This document shows, piece by piece, positions 38,463-47,005 of a DNA stretch of 64,000 bases (position 1 is its first letter; each line of letters opens with the position of its first letter). The notes beneath the pieces are model-generated. The model was not told the DNA's origin. It did no database searches and saw nothing but the letters and a program-made list of their open reading frames with translations. The DNA lies in contig JAQXOE010000024.1 in the NCBI GenBank assembly GCA_029098505.1, positions 62,001 to 126,000 of the forward strand, in the 5' to 3' direction. This DNA is from Bacteroidales bacterium (lineage in GTDB: Bacteria > Bacteroidota > Bacteroidia > Bacteroidales > UBA932). A program made the position numbers and the translations under genes.

Positions 38463-39977
38463 TCATTGGACCGCCTTCAAATTCATTTCTTCAGCCTTCT
38501 TTCTCATCAATGCGTCCGCAGCTTCAAAACTGTTTTCAATGACGCCGTCGAGTATGGCCTCCTTAATGAACTCCTTTATCTCTCCAATAAGCTTGCCAGG
38601 ACCTATGCCATAGACCTGCATAATGTATTCTCCGGTAATAGGATTCTTCCAGTTCCGGTATTCATCCTTCTCGGAAACGGCCTGCATCTTCTCCTGAACA
38701 AGCTTGAAATTGCTGCGTATCCTCTCTACCTTCGCAGGATTCTTCGAGGTTATGTCAGCATTGCACAGAAGCATCAGGTCGTCAATGTCATTGCCAGCAT
38801 CGAATAGCAGGCGCCTCACCGCCGAATCCGTCACTTCATCATCAACCAGGGCAATGGGACGGAGGTGCAGTTTGACAAGTTTCTGCACATATTTCATCTT
38901 CTCATTGAGAGGCAGCATCAGTTTCTGGAAAATTTTCGGCACCATCTTGCCTCCAATATACTCGTGTCCGTGGAAAGTCCATCCGTTTTCCGGGTCATAT
39001 CTTTTCGATGCAGGCTTTCCTATATCGTGCAGCAAGGCCGCCCATCTCAACCATACATTCGGCTGGGTGCGCAGACTCTCCACGAAGCCATTGCCATCAA
39101 GTTCAGGGCTGTAATCCTTCAGACGCCCCTCCTTTATCGCCTCCATCTCGGCTGCGGCAACATTGTCCAGCACCATCAGAGTGTGGGAGAAATTCTCTTT
39201 ATGGCCGCGGCCGTCTATGGTCTCCACTCCCTTCAGCAGTTCAAGCTGCGGAAGCACATATTCCAGCAAGCCGCACTGGTCCATCAGACGGAAAGCCATC
39301 GAAGGCCTTTCGGTCACGAGCATCTTGTTCAGTTCCTCGACTATTCTCTCTTTCGACAGTATGTTCATTCTCGAAGCCATACGCTTCATCGAGGCAAGAG
39401 ATTCGGGAACTATCGTAAACTTGAGCTCCGGAGTGGAGAGCTTGGTGGCGAAACGTATTGCCCTAAGCATACGCAGAGGATCGTCCGAATATGTCGTATC
39501 GGGCTCGAGAGGTGTGCGTATTATACCGGCGGCGAGATCCCTTATGCCTCCAAAAGGGTCAACAAGTTCTCCATAGCTGTCCTTCTGGAGGCTGAAGGCC
39601 ATTGCGTTTATGGTAAAGTCGCGGCGGAGCTGGTCATCTTCTATGCTTCCGTTCTCGACTATAGGATTACGGGACTCGCGGCGGTATGATTCCTTGCGGG
39701 CTCCGACGAATTCTATCTCGTCCCCCTGATAATGGAGCATCGCAGTTCCGAAGTTCTTGAAATAGGAGACGTATTTTCCTGTACGCGCTCCCACCGCTTC
39801 CGCGAATTCAATTCCGCTGCCTTCAACGACTATGTCAATGTCGTTGCACTCCCTCCCAAGAAAGCAATCCCGAACATAACCGCCTATGACAAAGGCTCTT
39901 ACGCCCTTCTCTTCTGCGATTTGAGATACTATTTTGAATATGGGTTTCTCGAGGAAACCTGTTGTTATCGTTGGCAT
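38463..39977 (-). CDS. cca: CCA tRNA nucleotidyltransferase with HD domain
   Basis: Adds or repairs the 3' CCA of tRNAs. The nucleotidyltransferase head shows VIGGYVRDCFLGRECNDIDIV, including the catalytic Asp pair, and RRDFTINAMAFSL. The C-terminal half has a HD phosphohydrolase motif (ALLHDIGKPASKRYD, then FHGHEYIGG). Length 504 fits the Bacteroidetes form. It overlaps the upstream nuclease-like gene by 13 bases and is 7 bases from xerC, so the three are one operon. Confidence 0.95.
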   Translation of the reverse strand: MPTITTGFLEKPIFKIVSQIAEEKGVRAFVIGGYVRDCFLGRECNDIDIVVEGSGIEFAEAVGARTGKYVSYFKNFGTAMLHYQGDEIEFVGARKESYRRESRNPIVENGSIEDDQLRRDFTINAMAFSLQKDSYGELVDPFGGIRDLAAGIIRTPLEPDTTYSDDPLRMLRAIRFATKLSTPELKFTIVPESLASMKRMASRMNILSKERIVEELNKMLVTERPSMAFRLMDQCGLLEYVLPQLELLKGVETIDGRGHKENFSHTLMVLDNVAAAEMEAIKEGRLKDYSPELDGNGFVESLRTQPNVWLRWAALLHDIGKPASKRYDPENGWTFHGHEYIGGKMVPKIFQKLMLPLNEKMKYVQKLVKLHLRPIALVDDEVTDSAVRRLLFDAGNDIDDLMLLCNADITSKNPAKVERIRSNFKLVQEKMQAVSEKDEYRNWKNPITGEYIMQVYGIGPGKLIGEIKEFIKEAILDGVIENSFEAADALMRKKAEEMNLKAVQ

Positions 39978-40411
39978 TGAATCAACATTTCTTCATAAAG
40001 CGGAAAGGAGGGCAGCAATTCATAGGAAACGCCCGTACCTTCCTGCTCCTTTTTTCTACAAACAAAAGTGCTGCGGCCGTTGGTCAGAAACAAGAAAGGC
40101 ACCCCAAGGACGAGATTATAGCGCAAAGCCTGTTCGAGCACTGCCTTGCCAAGCTCAATATCAGGCCTCTTGCACTCGACTATCCCTATGGGACAAGCGC
40201 CTCTTCCATAAATCACGATGTCAGCACGCCACTTCTTGCCGGATCCGTATTCCAGGGAAACCTCACTCATCATTTGATGCAGAGGGACACCTGCACTTTC
40301 ATGCAGGAAGCCTATGAACCACTGACGCACCTCTTCCTCGGGCGTTCCGGGCACTTCCCTCCTCCTGAGCGGGTCATATACATTTCCATTCTTACGAACA
40401 ATCCGTGACAT
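39965..40411 (-). CDS. HsdR_N-like (type I restriction enzyme R N-terminal domain) nuclease-fold protein
   Basis: 148-residue stand-alone protein with the PD-(D/E)xK core of the HsdR N-terminal domain: Glu in EEVRQWFIGFL, Asp in WRADIVIYG, and Glu-Cys-Lys in IGIVECKRPD, followed by QALRYNLVLGVPFLFLTNG. There is no helicase domain and no hsdS or hsdM nearby, so it is not a type I restriction system; such orphan proteins are common in Bacteroidetes. The ATG at 40411 gives a family-like start (NGNVYDPLRRREV); a longer frame upstream has no matching residues, and a TATATTTG box lies 4 bases before this ATG. Function unknown. Confidence 0.85.
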   Translation of the reverse strand: MSRIVRKNGNVYDPLRRREVPGTPEEEVRQWFIGFLHESAGVPLHQMMSEVSLEYGSGKKWRADIVIYGRGACPIGIVECKRPDIELGKAVLEQALRYNLVLGVPFLFLTNGRSTFVCRKKEQEGTGVSYELLPSFPLYEEMLIQCQR

Positions 40412-40415
40412 TTTG

Positions 40416-40423
40416 CAAATATA
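40416..40423 (-). promoter_or_regulatory. -7 box TATATTTG for the HsdR_N-like/cca/xerC operon
   Basis: TATATTTG on the minus strand, separated from the ATG at 40411 by 4 bases. Confidence 0.6.
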
Positions 40424-40481
40424 GTCTTTTATATGACACGGAGCACATTTCCGGGCCTCAGAAAGTGCAAAGGAAGCAGTG

Positions 40482-41351
40482 CTAACGGCTGGAGTACCTA
40501 TACTGGCGCGGCGACATACCTGTAACACGCTTGAAGTACTTGCCAAAGAGAGACTGGCTCATAAAATTCAAGGATTCTCCTATCCTGTCGATGGACATAT
40601 CTGTCGAGCGCAACAGAGCCTTGGCTTCTGCACAGACATAGCCATCTATCCACTCAAGGGCTGGCTTGCCCGTGGCCTCCTTCACTGAAAGGGAAAGGTA
40701 TTTCGGAGTTATACAGAGCCTGTCCGCATAGAAGGATACAGACCTGTGCTCCCTATAATATTCCCTGACCAAATCCAGAAAACGCTCGGCAATGGTGCCG
40801 CTCCTTGTATGACTGACTTCGGTCTGCACGTCCGGTGTATTCAAGGCAAAACCGTAAAAGAGGGTCAGGGCCATATGTTTGGCAGATTCCAAGCGATACG
40901 GGGAGTCCTCCATAGCCACCAGTTCAACGAGCAAATAATAAAAAGCGAACATTACCTTACGCTTGCCATAGAGCGGAAACACAGGGCATCTCTGGGTACG
41001 CGTACGCATCAGACCGTAAACATTGGATTCTGCCAGGAGATTGCCCGTGAACTCCTTGGAAAGCAGAATGACATTCATTTCACTGTCCGGAGCCAGATTT
41101 CCCTGTTTGACTATCATTCCCTCCATATAAATGACAATTGCAGGAGCATCCACCTTATACTCAACCATATTTACGGAAAAAGCGGCATCACCCTTGGTCA
41201 GGAATATGGCTGTGGTACAATCCGCCAGGAAGGGTTCATTCTCCGCCACCCAATAGTCATCTTTGGACAAGAGGAGAAAGTCATTACCTATACGCTGCTT
41301 TGCGCTCACCACGGCATCAAACCAGTCTTTCCGTCGGATTCTGTCAGTCAT
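40482..41351 (-). CDS. AraC-family transcriptional regulator
   Basis: 289 residues: an N-terminal ligand-binding region of about 185 residues with no specific match, and a C-terminal pair of helix-turn-helices (VSFYADRLCITPKYLSLSVK and IDRIGESLNFMSQSLFGKYF, then GMSPRQYR). It is divergent from an acyl-CoA synthetase gene, and the region between them carries three copies of the half-site CTAATATT, so it probably regulates itself and that neighbour. A -7 box with one mismatch (GATATTTG, 41379-41372) lies upstream. The effector is unknown. Confidence 0.9.
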   Translation of the reverse strand: MTDRIRRKDWFDAVVSAKQRIGNDFLLLSKDDYWVAENEPFLADCTTAIFLTKGDAAFSVNMVEYKVDAPAIVIYMEGMIVKQGNLAPDSEMNVILLSKEFTGNLLAESNVYGLMRTRTQRCPVFPLYGKRKVMFAFYYLLVELVAMEDSPYRLESAKHMALTLFYGFALNTPDVQTEVSHTRSGTIAERFLDLVREYYREHRSVSFYADRLCITPKYLSLSVKEATGKPALEWIDGYVCAEAKALLRSTDMSIDRIGESLNFMSQSLFGKYFKRVTGMSPRQYRYSSR

Positions 41352-41380
41352 ATATATTGCATTTAGTAGAGCAAATATCG

Positions 41381-41472
41381 CAATATTAGAATAAATCTCC
41401 TAATATTTACCTTAGATTACATAATTAATACCAATTCTTTAGTAATTTATTCCTATTTTGTCCAATATTAGA
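41381..41472. promoter_or_regulatory. Three CTAATATT half-sites between the AraC gene and the acyl-CoA synthetase
   Basis: CAATATTAGA occurs at 41381-41390 and again at 41463-41472; the reverse-complement copy CTAATATT lies at 41400-41407. The last copy abuts the -7 box at 41476. The arrangement suits operator sites for the adjacent AraC-type regulator; this is an inference. Confidence 0.5.
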
Positions 41473-41475
41473 CAG

Positions 41476-41483
41476 TACCTTTG
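41476..41483 (+). promoter_or_regulatory. -7 box TACCTTTG for the acyl-CoA synthetase
   Basis: TACCTTTG overlaps the TTG at 41481, which therefore cannot be the start codon; TTTTG lies 15 bases upstream. Confidence 0.6.
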
Positions 41484-41507
41484 CAGCCACAAGAAACAAG
41501 CATAAGC

Positions 41508-43133
41508 GTGGAAAAAAACCTAAAGACAATCTCAGATATCTACAGATACTCCACAAAGGAATTCAACGACAAGATTTGGAGCTTCTGTGCTGACAAAGAA
41601 CTAAGTTACACCTATGGACAATTCGGCAAAAAATGCGAAGAACTGTCCGAGCTACTCTACGAACACGGCATAGGTGCCGGAGATCCGGTAGCCATCTATT
41701 CATCAAGCACTCCTCACTGGTCCCTGGCCTTTTTCATAGCTACTGCATTCGGCAGGGTTTCAGTTCCTATCCTGAGAGATTTCACAGGCGTCGAAGCTGA
41801 ACACGTTCTCAAGCATTCTGAGTCAAGGGTACTGTTTGTGGGAAAGCAGCAGTTGAGCAGGCTTTCCGAAGAATGCCTGTCCTCACTTGAACTGGTATTC
41901 GATATCGACAGCCTTGAAATAATACGCAGCAATGCCTGTGGCAAAATCAACAAGGAGAGGCACGAGCCCCAGCCCAACGACCTCGCAGCACTGATCTACA
42001 CCTCTGGAACAACAGGTCAGGCAAAGGGCGTGATGCTCACCCATATCAATTTCGTCACAAATGTCATTGCCGGCTTCTCCATCCACACCATAGGTCCTAA
42101 GGACACTCTGCTTTCCATACTTCCACTCGCTCATACCTATGAGCTCAGTCTCGGTATGCTCTATCCTTTCGCCTGCGGTTCCAGAGTATGCTACATATCA
42201 AAGGCACCTACACCTTCATATCTTGTGAAGGTAATGGCCAATGTGCATCCAACTGCAATGCTTACCGTGCCTCTTATCATTGAGAAAGTCTATAAAGGTC
42301 AAATACTTCCGACCATAAAGAAGAGTCCAGTGCTAAGATGGATGGACAGGAATATGAACTCAATGCTCTGTCGTATAGTCGGCAGGCAGCTGATTAAAAA
42401 ATTCGGAGGCAAGATGCGCTTCTTCGGAATCGGAGGTGCCAAACTGGACGTTGATGTCGAGTCCTTTCTCAATAAGGCCAGATTCCCGTATTTCATCGGC
42501 TACGGTTTGACCGAATGCGCACCACTTCTCGCCATCAGCTCCTACAAGAACACTATACCGGGCTCGATTGGAACACAAGTCAAGGGTGTCGAGCTCCGTC
42601 TTGACAACATCAACAAGGCTACAGGAGAGGGAGAAATCGTCGCCAGAGGCAATAACATAATGCCTGGCTATTACAAAGACCCGGAAAGGACAGCTGAAGC
42701 TTTCACGGAGGACGGATGGTTCAGGACCAAGGATATTGCCACCGTCGATTCCAAGGGAAGATACACCATCAGGGGACGTTTGGGCAATATGATACTTGGA
42801 GCCAATGGTGAGAACATCTATCCGGAGGAGATTGAGAAAGTAATAGCCGAGTTCCCGGATGTCGAGGAAAGCATAGTCATCAGCAGGGACAACAGGCTCC
42901 TTGCCCTTGTCAGGGTCAATTCAGATGCAATCAATCTGAGCTCCGAATTGCTTGATGAGAAAATGAAAGCCATCGTTGAAAGCTACAAGAAGAGGCTGAT
43001 CGATTATGTCAATGCAAGGGTCAACATCAATTCCAAGATTCAGACTGTAGAACTGATGGTCCAGCCTTTTGTCAAAACAGCGACCCTGAAAATACGACGT
43101 TTCCTCTACGCGAAGGATGCACCAAGCATATAG
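41508..43133 (+). CDS. Long-chain acyl-CoA synthetase (AMP-binding)
   Basis: Activates fatty acids to acyl-CoA through an acyl-adenylate. Visible: the P-loop LIYTSGTTGQAKGVMLTH near residue 165-182, GYGLTECAPLLA, and the hinge/adenylate motif DGWFRTKDIATVDSKGRYTI with RLGNMILGANGENIYPEEIE. About 541 residues. I take GTG at 41508 as the start because an upstream TTG (41481) falls inside the -7 box. In family members the C-terminal lysine of a PxxKxG-like segment is expected; here it probably lies in the last 30 residues. Possibly controlled by the divergent AraC protein. Fatty-acid chain length is not readable. Confidence 0.9.
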   Translation: MEKNLKTISDIYRYSTKEFNDKIWSFCADKELSYTYGQFGKKCEELSELLYEHGIGAGDPVAIYSSSTPHWSLAFFIATAFGRVSVPILRDFTGVEAEHVLKHSESRVLFVGKQQLSRLSEECLSSLELVFDIDSLEIIRSNACGKINKERHEPQPNDLAALIYTSGTTGQAKGVMLTHINFVTNVIAGFSIHTIGPKDTLLSILPLAHTYELSLGMLYPFACGSRVCYISKAPTPSYLVKVMANVHPTAMLTVPLIIEKVYKGQILPTIKKSPVLRWMDRNMNSMLCRIVGRQLIKKFGGKMRFFGIGGAKLDVDVESFLNKARFPYFIGYGLTECAPLLAISSYKNTIPGSIGTQVKGVELRLDNINKATGEGEIVARGNNIMPGYYKDPERTAEAFTEDGWFRTKDIATVDSKGRYTIRGRLGNMILGANGENIYPEEIEKVIAEFPDVEESIVISRDNRLLALVRVNSDAINLSSELLDEKMKAIVESYKKRLIDYVNARVNINSKIQTVELMVQPFVKTATLKIRRFLYAKDAPSI

Positions 43134-43147
43134 TCCAGCATTTTTTC

Positions 43148-43155
43148 TATCTTTG
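43148..43155 (+). promoter_or_regulatory. -7 box TATCTTTG for the DUF554 gene
   Basis: TATCTTTG, 23 bases before the ATG at 43179 and 14 bases after the upstream stop. Confidence 0.5.
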
Positions 43156-43178
43156 CAGGAGAACTGATTGAACGGAAA

Positions 43179-43865
43179 ATGCTTGGAACCATTGTAAATA
43201 CTGCATGCATCATTGCCGGGACCTGCATAGGCAGCCTATTGAAAAAAGGCCTTAATGAAAAGGTGGCGGACACTCTCTTTACCGCTATGGGACTGTCCGC
43301 TGTGGCGCTGGGCGTCAACACCTTTGTCCAGAATATGCCGAAGAGCGAATTCCCCGTGCTGTTCATTCTGAGTCTGGCTATTGGAGGCGTCGCCGGCACC
43401 CTGCTTGACCTGGACGGCAGGACCAAGAGACTGAGTTCGCGTTTCGCAGGAGAGGGACTTGCCCAGGGACTTATTTCCGCCTGCCTGCTGTATTGCATAG
43501 GTACCTTTTCAATAGTGGGACCTATTTTGAGCGCCACAAATGGGGACAACACCTTCCTTTACACAAATGCCACACTGGACCTCGTTACATCCATAGTCTT
43601 TGCATCCACCTTCGGTATGGGAATGATTGCTGCAGCTCCGGTTCTTTTCTGCTGGCAGGGCGCAATGTACCTGCTCGGAAAGACCGTAGCCTCTTCAGCC
43701 TTGCTTGAAGGTACATTCATCAATGAAATCTCAATAGTTGGAGGCATACTCATCATATCCTCCGGCCTGTCATTGCTCAAAATCAAGGACTGCAAGACGC
43801 TGAACCTTCTTCCTGCCTTGCTCGTGCCGGCCATCTGGTTCATTATCAAATCATTGCTCCAATAA
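43179..43865 (+). CDS. DUF554-family membrane protein
   Basis: 228-residue integral membrane protein with about seven hydrophobic helices. It opens with LGTIVNTACIIAGTCIGSLL and contains FTAMGLSAVALGV and QGLISACLLYCIGTFSIVGP, the conserved core of DUF554 (YdfK/YqgA-like) proteins. These are predicted transporters of unknown substrate. It follows the acyl-CoA synthetase with its own candidate promoter. The last 15 bases overlap the end of the converging lytic transglycosylase gene. Confidence 0.88.
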   Translation: MLGTIVNTACIIAGTCIGSLLKKGLNEKVADTLFTAMGLSAVALGVNTFVQNMPKSEFPVLFILSLAIGGVAGTLLDLDGRTKRLSSRFAGEGLAQGLISACLLYCIGTFSIVGPILSATNGDNTFLYTNATLDLVTSIVFASTFGMGMIAAAPVLFCWQGAMYLLGKTVASSALLEGTFINEISIVGGILIISSGLSLLKIKDCKTLNLLPALLVPAIWFIIKSLLQ

Positions 43866-44819
43866 AACACTTTGAAAGGACAGGTCCTGCCGCATAATGG
43901 GATAACTCACCCAACGGGGATTGTGCACCTTTGTTGCTGACGGGTCATAGCTCTGAGCGTACACATCCGGTATTACTATCTCATAGCTGCGCTTCTCCTT
44001 ATTGACAAGCCTGGAATCCCTCAGCCAGAGGTTCGCACGTTTCAATTCAGCATATGACACACCATAACTCTCCGCAAAATCCACCAGACTGGAGATGGAG
44101 CCATTGACAGTGACTACCTTCTTGGGAGGAATGTATGGGTACAGATCCTCACGCGTAAAGCGGAAACCGAAGGCAGCTGGAGCATTGAAATAAATCTTTG
44201 CAGCAAGAACCCGGAACATATAGCGCGAGGTTTCCTCAACGAGCCAAAGGTCCAGAGCACTTTCCTCGTGCTGGTCAGCGAGTTTCTTGCTGATTCCGCC
44301 TTGGCCTGCATTATAGCTGGCGGCAACGGTCATCCAGTCACCATACTTGGCATAGGCTTCCTTCAGATACTTGCACGCTGCAACGGTCGCCTTTCGGGTA
44401 TTATAACGCTCATCCACCTCAGAATCAACGTGCAGGCCGTAGCTTTTGGCGGTCGATGACATAAATTGCCATAAACCCGCAGCACCGGCAGATGAACGGG
44501 CAGTCGGGTCGAGGCTACTCTCGATCACCATCAGGTATTTCAGGTCATCCGGCACCCCGTACTCCTTCAGAAGCGGTTCAATCTCAGGGAAGAGACGATT
44601 TGCTCGCTTTATCATAAGCACGGAAGTGGAATGCATATAAGTGAAGCTAAGCAATTCCCTGTCCATACGCTCGCGGAGGTCGGCACGGGTAAGGCTGATG
44701 GTATCACCTGCAAATACAATTTCCTTAGGAACAGGAGGTTGGGCCGATGCGGAATAAAGTGCAAAAAGCGATACGATTATGAGGGCAAGTCTTTTCTTCA
44801 TAGTGGACAGGTCCGTCAT
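43851..44819 (-). CDS. Lytic transglycosylase (SLT family, MltD-like)
   Basis: Secreted enzyme that cleaves peptidoglycan glycan strands. After a signal peptide ([20 protein letters not shown] from Met7) comes an SLT domain with the catalytic Glu in [20 protein letters not shown], then [13 protein letters not shown] and [12 protein letters not shown]. The C-terminal part ([20 protein letters not shown]...LKRANLWL) resembles a LysM-type module. Met1 at 44819 forms an ATGA overlap with tdk, while Met7 (44801) gives a cleaner signal peptide; I kept the coupled start. Length 322. Confidence 0.88.
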   Translation of the reverse strand: MTDLSTMKKRLALIIVSLFALYSASAQPPVPKEIVFAGDTISLTRADLRERMDRELLSFTYMHSTSVLMIKRANRLFPEIEPLLKEYGVPDDLKYLMVIESSLDPTARSSAGAAGLWQFMSSTAKSYGLHVDSEVDERYNTRKATVAACKYLKEAYAKYGDWMTVAASYNAGQGGISKKLADQHEESALDLWLVEETSRYMFRVLAAKIYFNAPAAFGFRFTREDLYPYIPPKKVVTVNGSISSLVDFAESYGVSYAELKRANLWLRDSRLVNKEKRSYEIVIPDVYAQSYDPSATKVHNPRWVSYPIMRQDLSFQSVLLEQ

Positions 44820-45394
44820 TCAGACTGTTCTGAAGCCATCACGGCATTGTAGCACTGACGGCAAAGAGGTTCATAAATATCCTTCTCGCCCAAGACGACA
44901 AGCTTCTTGGAACGGGACAGGCGGTGCGAATGATTGGCAAGTGCACCGCACTTTACACATATGGCGTGAACCTTCTGTACATCTTCGGCAATGGCCATAA
45001 GGGACGGCATAGGTCCGAAAGGCTTTCCGAGGTAGTCAGTATCGAGACCGGCAATAATCACACGCACTCCCCTGTTGGCAAGGGTCTGGACCACCTCGAC
45101 TATACTGTGATCGAAGAACTGAGCCTCGTCTATTCCCACCACCTTTACGTCATCCTCTATTTCAAGCATTGAAGAGGCCTTGCTTATTGGGGTGGACTTT
45201 ATGCTGTGCAGATCGTGAGACACAACATCTTCTTCGGAATAGCGGTTATCGGTAGTAGGTTTGAAAATAGCTATTTTCTGATTGGCGAACTGGGCTCTTT
45301 TAAGCCTTCTGATGAGTTCTTCGGTCTTTCCCGAAAACATCGAGCCGCAGATAACTTCCACGCAGCCCGATTTTATTGTATTTTCTGAAAACAT
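44816..45394 (-). CDS. tdk: Thymidine kinase
   Basis: Salvage enzyme that phosphorylates thymidine. It belongs to the TK1-like class: P-loop [16 protein letters not shown] near 16-31, Walker B-like [10 protein letters not shown], the lasso-domain zinc ligands in CVKCG and CRQCY, and 192 residues. It starts at the ATG at 45394 and has a TATATTTG box upstream; the lytic transglycosylase gene overlaps its stop by ATGA. Confidence 0.96.
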   Translation of the reverse strand: MFSENTIKSGCVEVICGSMFSGKTEELIRRLKRAQFANQKIAIFKPTTDNRYSEEDVVSHDLHSIKSTPISKASSMLEIEDDVKVVGIDEAQFFDHSIVEVVQTLANRGVRVIIAGLDTDYLGKPFGPMPSLMAIAEDVQKVHAICVKCGALANHSHRLSRSKKLVVLGEKDIYEPLCRQCYNAVMASEQSE

Positions 45395-45421
45395 TTCGTT
45401 AATTTGTCAATTGTCTATATG

Positions 45422-45429
45422 CAAATATA
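45422..45429 (-). promoter_or_regulatory. -7 box TATATTTG for tdk
   Basis: TATATTTG on the minus strand, 27 bases before the tdk ATG. Confidence 0.6.
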
Positions 45430-45469
45430 GCAAATAAGCTGAACATAGAAAAGTTAATACCAAGGCGCC

Positions 45470-46180
45470 ATGCAGAACGACAGTTCATCCGCAATAAATC
45501 AAATCAGGGAGGAAATCGAAGCCATCAAGCTCAGGCTTACGGAGCTTGAAGCTCGCTTGACTGAAATGGAACAGTCTGACAACCAAGAGCTTCAGGAAGA
45601 TATGCCGGAGAATTTAGAACCAATTGACTTGTCATCCGACTTAAGTCCGGAACTGATTGACCTCAACGACATCGATGCAGTAGGGTTAGAAGAGGAGCCA
45701 GTGGAAATAAAGGAGCAGCCGGTAGAGATGGAGGAGGTCGAAAAGCAAGAAGCTACAGTGGAAGAGCCTCTGGCACAAGCTGAAACACAGCAGGAGGAGC
45801 AGGGCAGCTTCTCTATCTTCGGTGACGAGTTTGGAGCAGAAGAGCCGAAGAAAAAAAAGAACATCAACGATGTTGAAAAAAACAGGAGCAAGAAAGCCGT
45901 GATGGATGTCGCCAGAGAAAAGTACGCCTGGAGGACAGATATGCCAGGGACCCCGGTGAAGAATATTCTGAGCGCAATATCACTTGCCGACCGCGCCCTC
46001 TTCATCAACACCCTATTCAAGGGTGATCCTATACTTTTCAATGAAAGCATCAGCGTCCTTAACGGAATGGCCGGCTTCGAAGAGGCTATGAACTACATCA
46101 GCCGTGAGCATCCCGAGTGGAATCTCTCGTCTGACGTATCCTACAGGCTAATAATGGCAATACGCAGAAAACTCAAGTAG
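45470..46180 (+). CDS. Conserved Bacteroidales protein of unknown function, acidic coiled-coil N-terminus
   Basis: 236 residues. An N-terminal coiled coil (EEIEAIKLRLTELEARLTEM, near 9-28) leads into an acidic, low-complexity linker rich in Glu/Pro/Val, then a basic patch (KKKKNINDVEKNRSKKAV) and a compact C-terminal domain with GTPVKNILSAISLADRALFI and DPILFNESISVL. That C-terminal segment looks conserved, and I recall similar segments in other Bacteroidetes, but I know no function. It is 3 bases from rsmI and leads a three-gene unit. No TAnnTTTG box was found in front. Its start codon sits in one of the rare CATG sites. Confidence 0.7.
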   Translation: MQNDSSSAINQIREEIEAIKLRLTELEARLTEMEQSDNQELQEDMPENLEPIDLSSDLSPELIDLNDIDAVGLEEEPVEIKEQPVEMEEVEKQEATVEEPLAQAETQQEEQGSFSIFGDEFGAEEPKKKKNINDVEKNRSKKAVMDVAREKYAWRTDMPGTPVKNILSAISLADRALFINTLFKGDPILFNESISVLNGMAGFEEAMNYISREHPEWNLSSDVSYRLIMAIRRKLK

Positions 46181-46183
46181 GGT

Positions 46184-47005
46184 ATGCCCGGTATCCTTTA
46201 CATAGTCCCGACCCCCGTCGGCAATCTTGAAGATATAACTTTCAGAGCAATAAAAGTTCTGAAAGAAGCGGATTTGATTCTGGCTGAGGATACTAGAACC
46301 AGTTCGGTGCTGCTCCACCATTATGATATTCAGGGGAAGGTCCAGTCCCACCATAAATACAACGAGCACAAAACAGTGGAACTGATAAAGGAAAGAATCC
46401 TTGGAGGTCTGAATGTCGCGCTGATCAGCGACGCCGGAACTCCCGGCATTTCCGATCCGGGTTTCCTTCTGGCCAGAGCCTGCGCCAACGAAGGTATTGA
46501 GGTTCAGACACTTCCTGGAGCCACAGCCTGCATTCCGGCTATAGTATCCTCAGGATTGCCTTGCGACAGATTCTGCTTCGAAGGCTTCCTGCCGCAGAAA
46601 AAAGGGCGAAACAGCGCTCTCGCAGCGCTTGCCTCGGAAACGCGCACTATGATATTCTACGAGTCACCGTACAGGTTGGTAAGGACTTTGGAGCAAATGG
46701 CCTCATTTTTCGGAGATGAGCGGCAATGTTCTGTCGCCCGGGAAATATCAAAACTGCACGAGGAGCATAAAAGGGGCAGTCTTGCAGAACTCGCAGCCTG
46801 GTTCAGGGAACACGAGCCCAAGGGCGAGATAGTCATTGTTGTGGCTGGCTGCAGTGACATTGCCCAGAAAACAGCAGTACAGGAAGGAAAGGGCCGTGAA
46901 GAAACGGCTGGAGAGGGAAAGGAAAGAATTTCAAAATACAAACTGAAACATCGCATTGAGGAGGAGGAAGATTGTGGGGAAGAAGAAAGCGAAGGAGGAT
47001 CATAG
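46184..47005 (+). CDS. rsmI: 16S rRNA (cytidine(1402)-2'-O)-methyltransferase
   Basis: Methylates the 2'-O of C1402 at the ribosomal P site. Family signatures: LYIVPTPVGNLEDITFRA at the start, DTRTSSVLLHHY, the SAM-binding loop LISDAGTPGISDPGF and LPGATACIPAIVSSGLP. The 273 residues include a C-terminal tail of about 40 residues that is strongly charged (many Glu, Lys, Gly), which I do not see in typical family members. The next gene starts inside this tail, so part of the tail may simply be the overlap. Confidence 0.95.
   Translation: MPGILYIVPTPVGNLEDITFRAIKVLKEADLILAEDTRTSSVLLHHYDIQGKVQSHHKYNEHKTVELIKERILGGLNVALISDAGTPGISDPGFLLARACANEGIEVQTLPGATACIPAIVSSGLPCDRFCFEGFLPQKKGRNSALAALASETRTMIFYESPYRLVRTLEQMASFFGDERQCSVAREISKLHEEHKRGSLAELAAWFREHEPKGEIVIVVAGCSDIAQKTAVQEGKGREETAGEGKERISKYKLKHRIEEEEDCGEEESEGGS

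Noticed and set aside
38865..39689. A 274-codon open frame antisense to cca
   Set aside because: Shadow of cca; no motif and no promoter.
41481..41507. TTG start for the acyl-CoA synthetase
   Set aside because: It overlaps the -7 box TACCTTTG (41476-41483), so it cannot be transcribed from it; GTG at 41508 is used.
46184..47005. Frameshift at the rsmI end
   Set aside because: The charged tail is unusual, but the overlap with the next gene explains it and the following gene has its own plausible GTG start with GGAGGAAG upstream.
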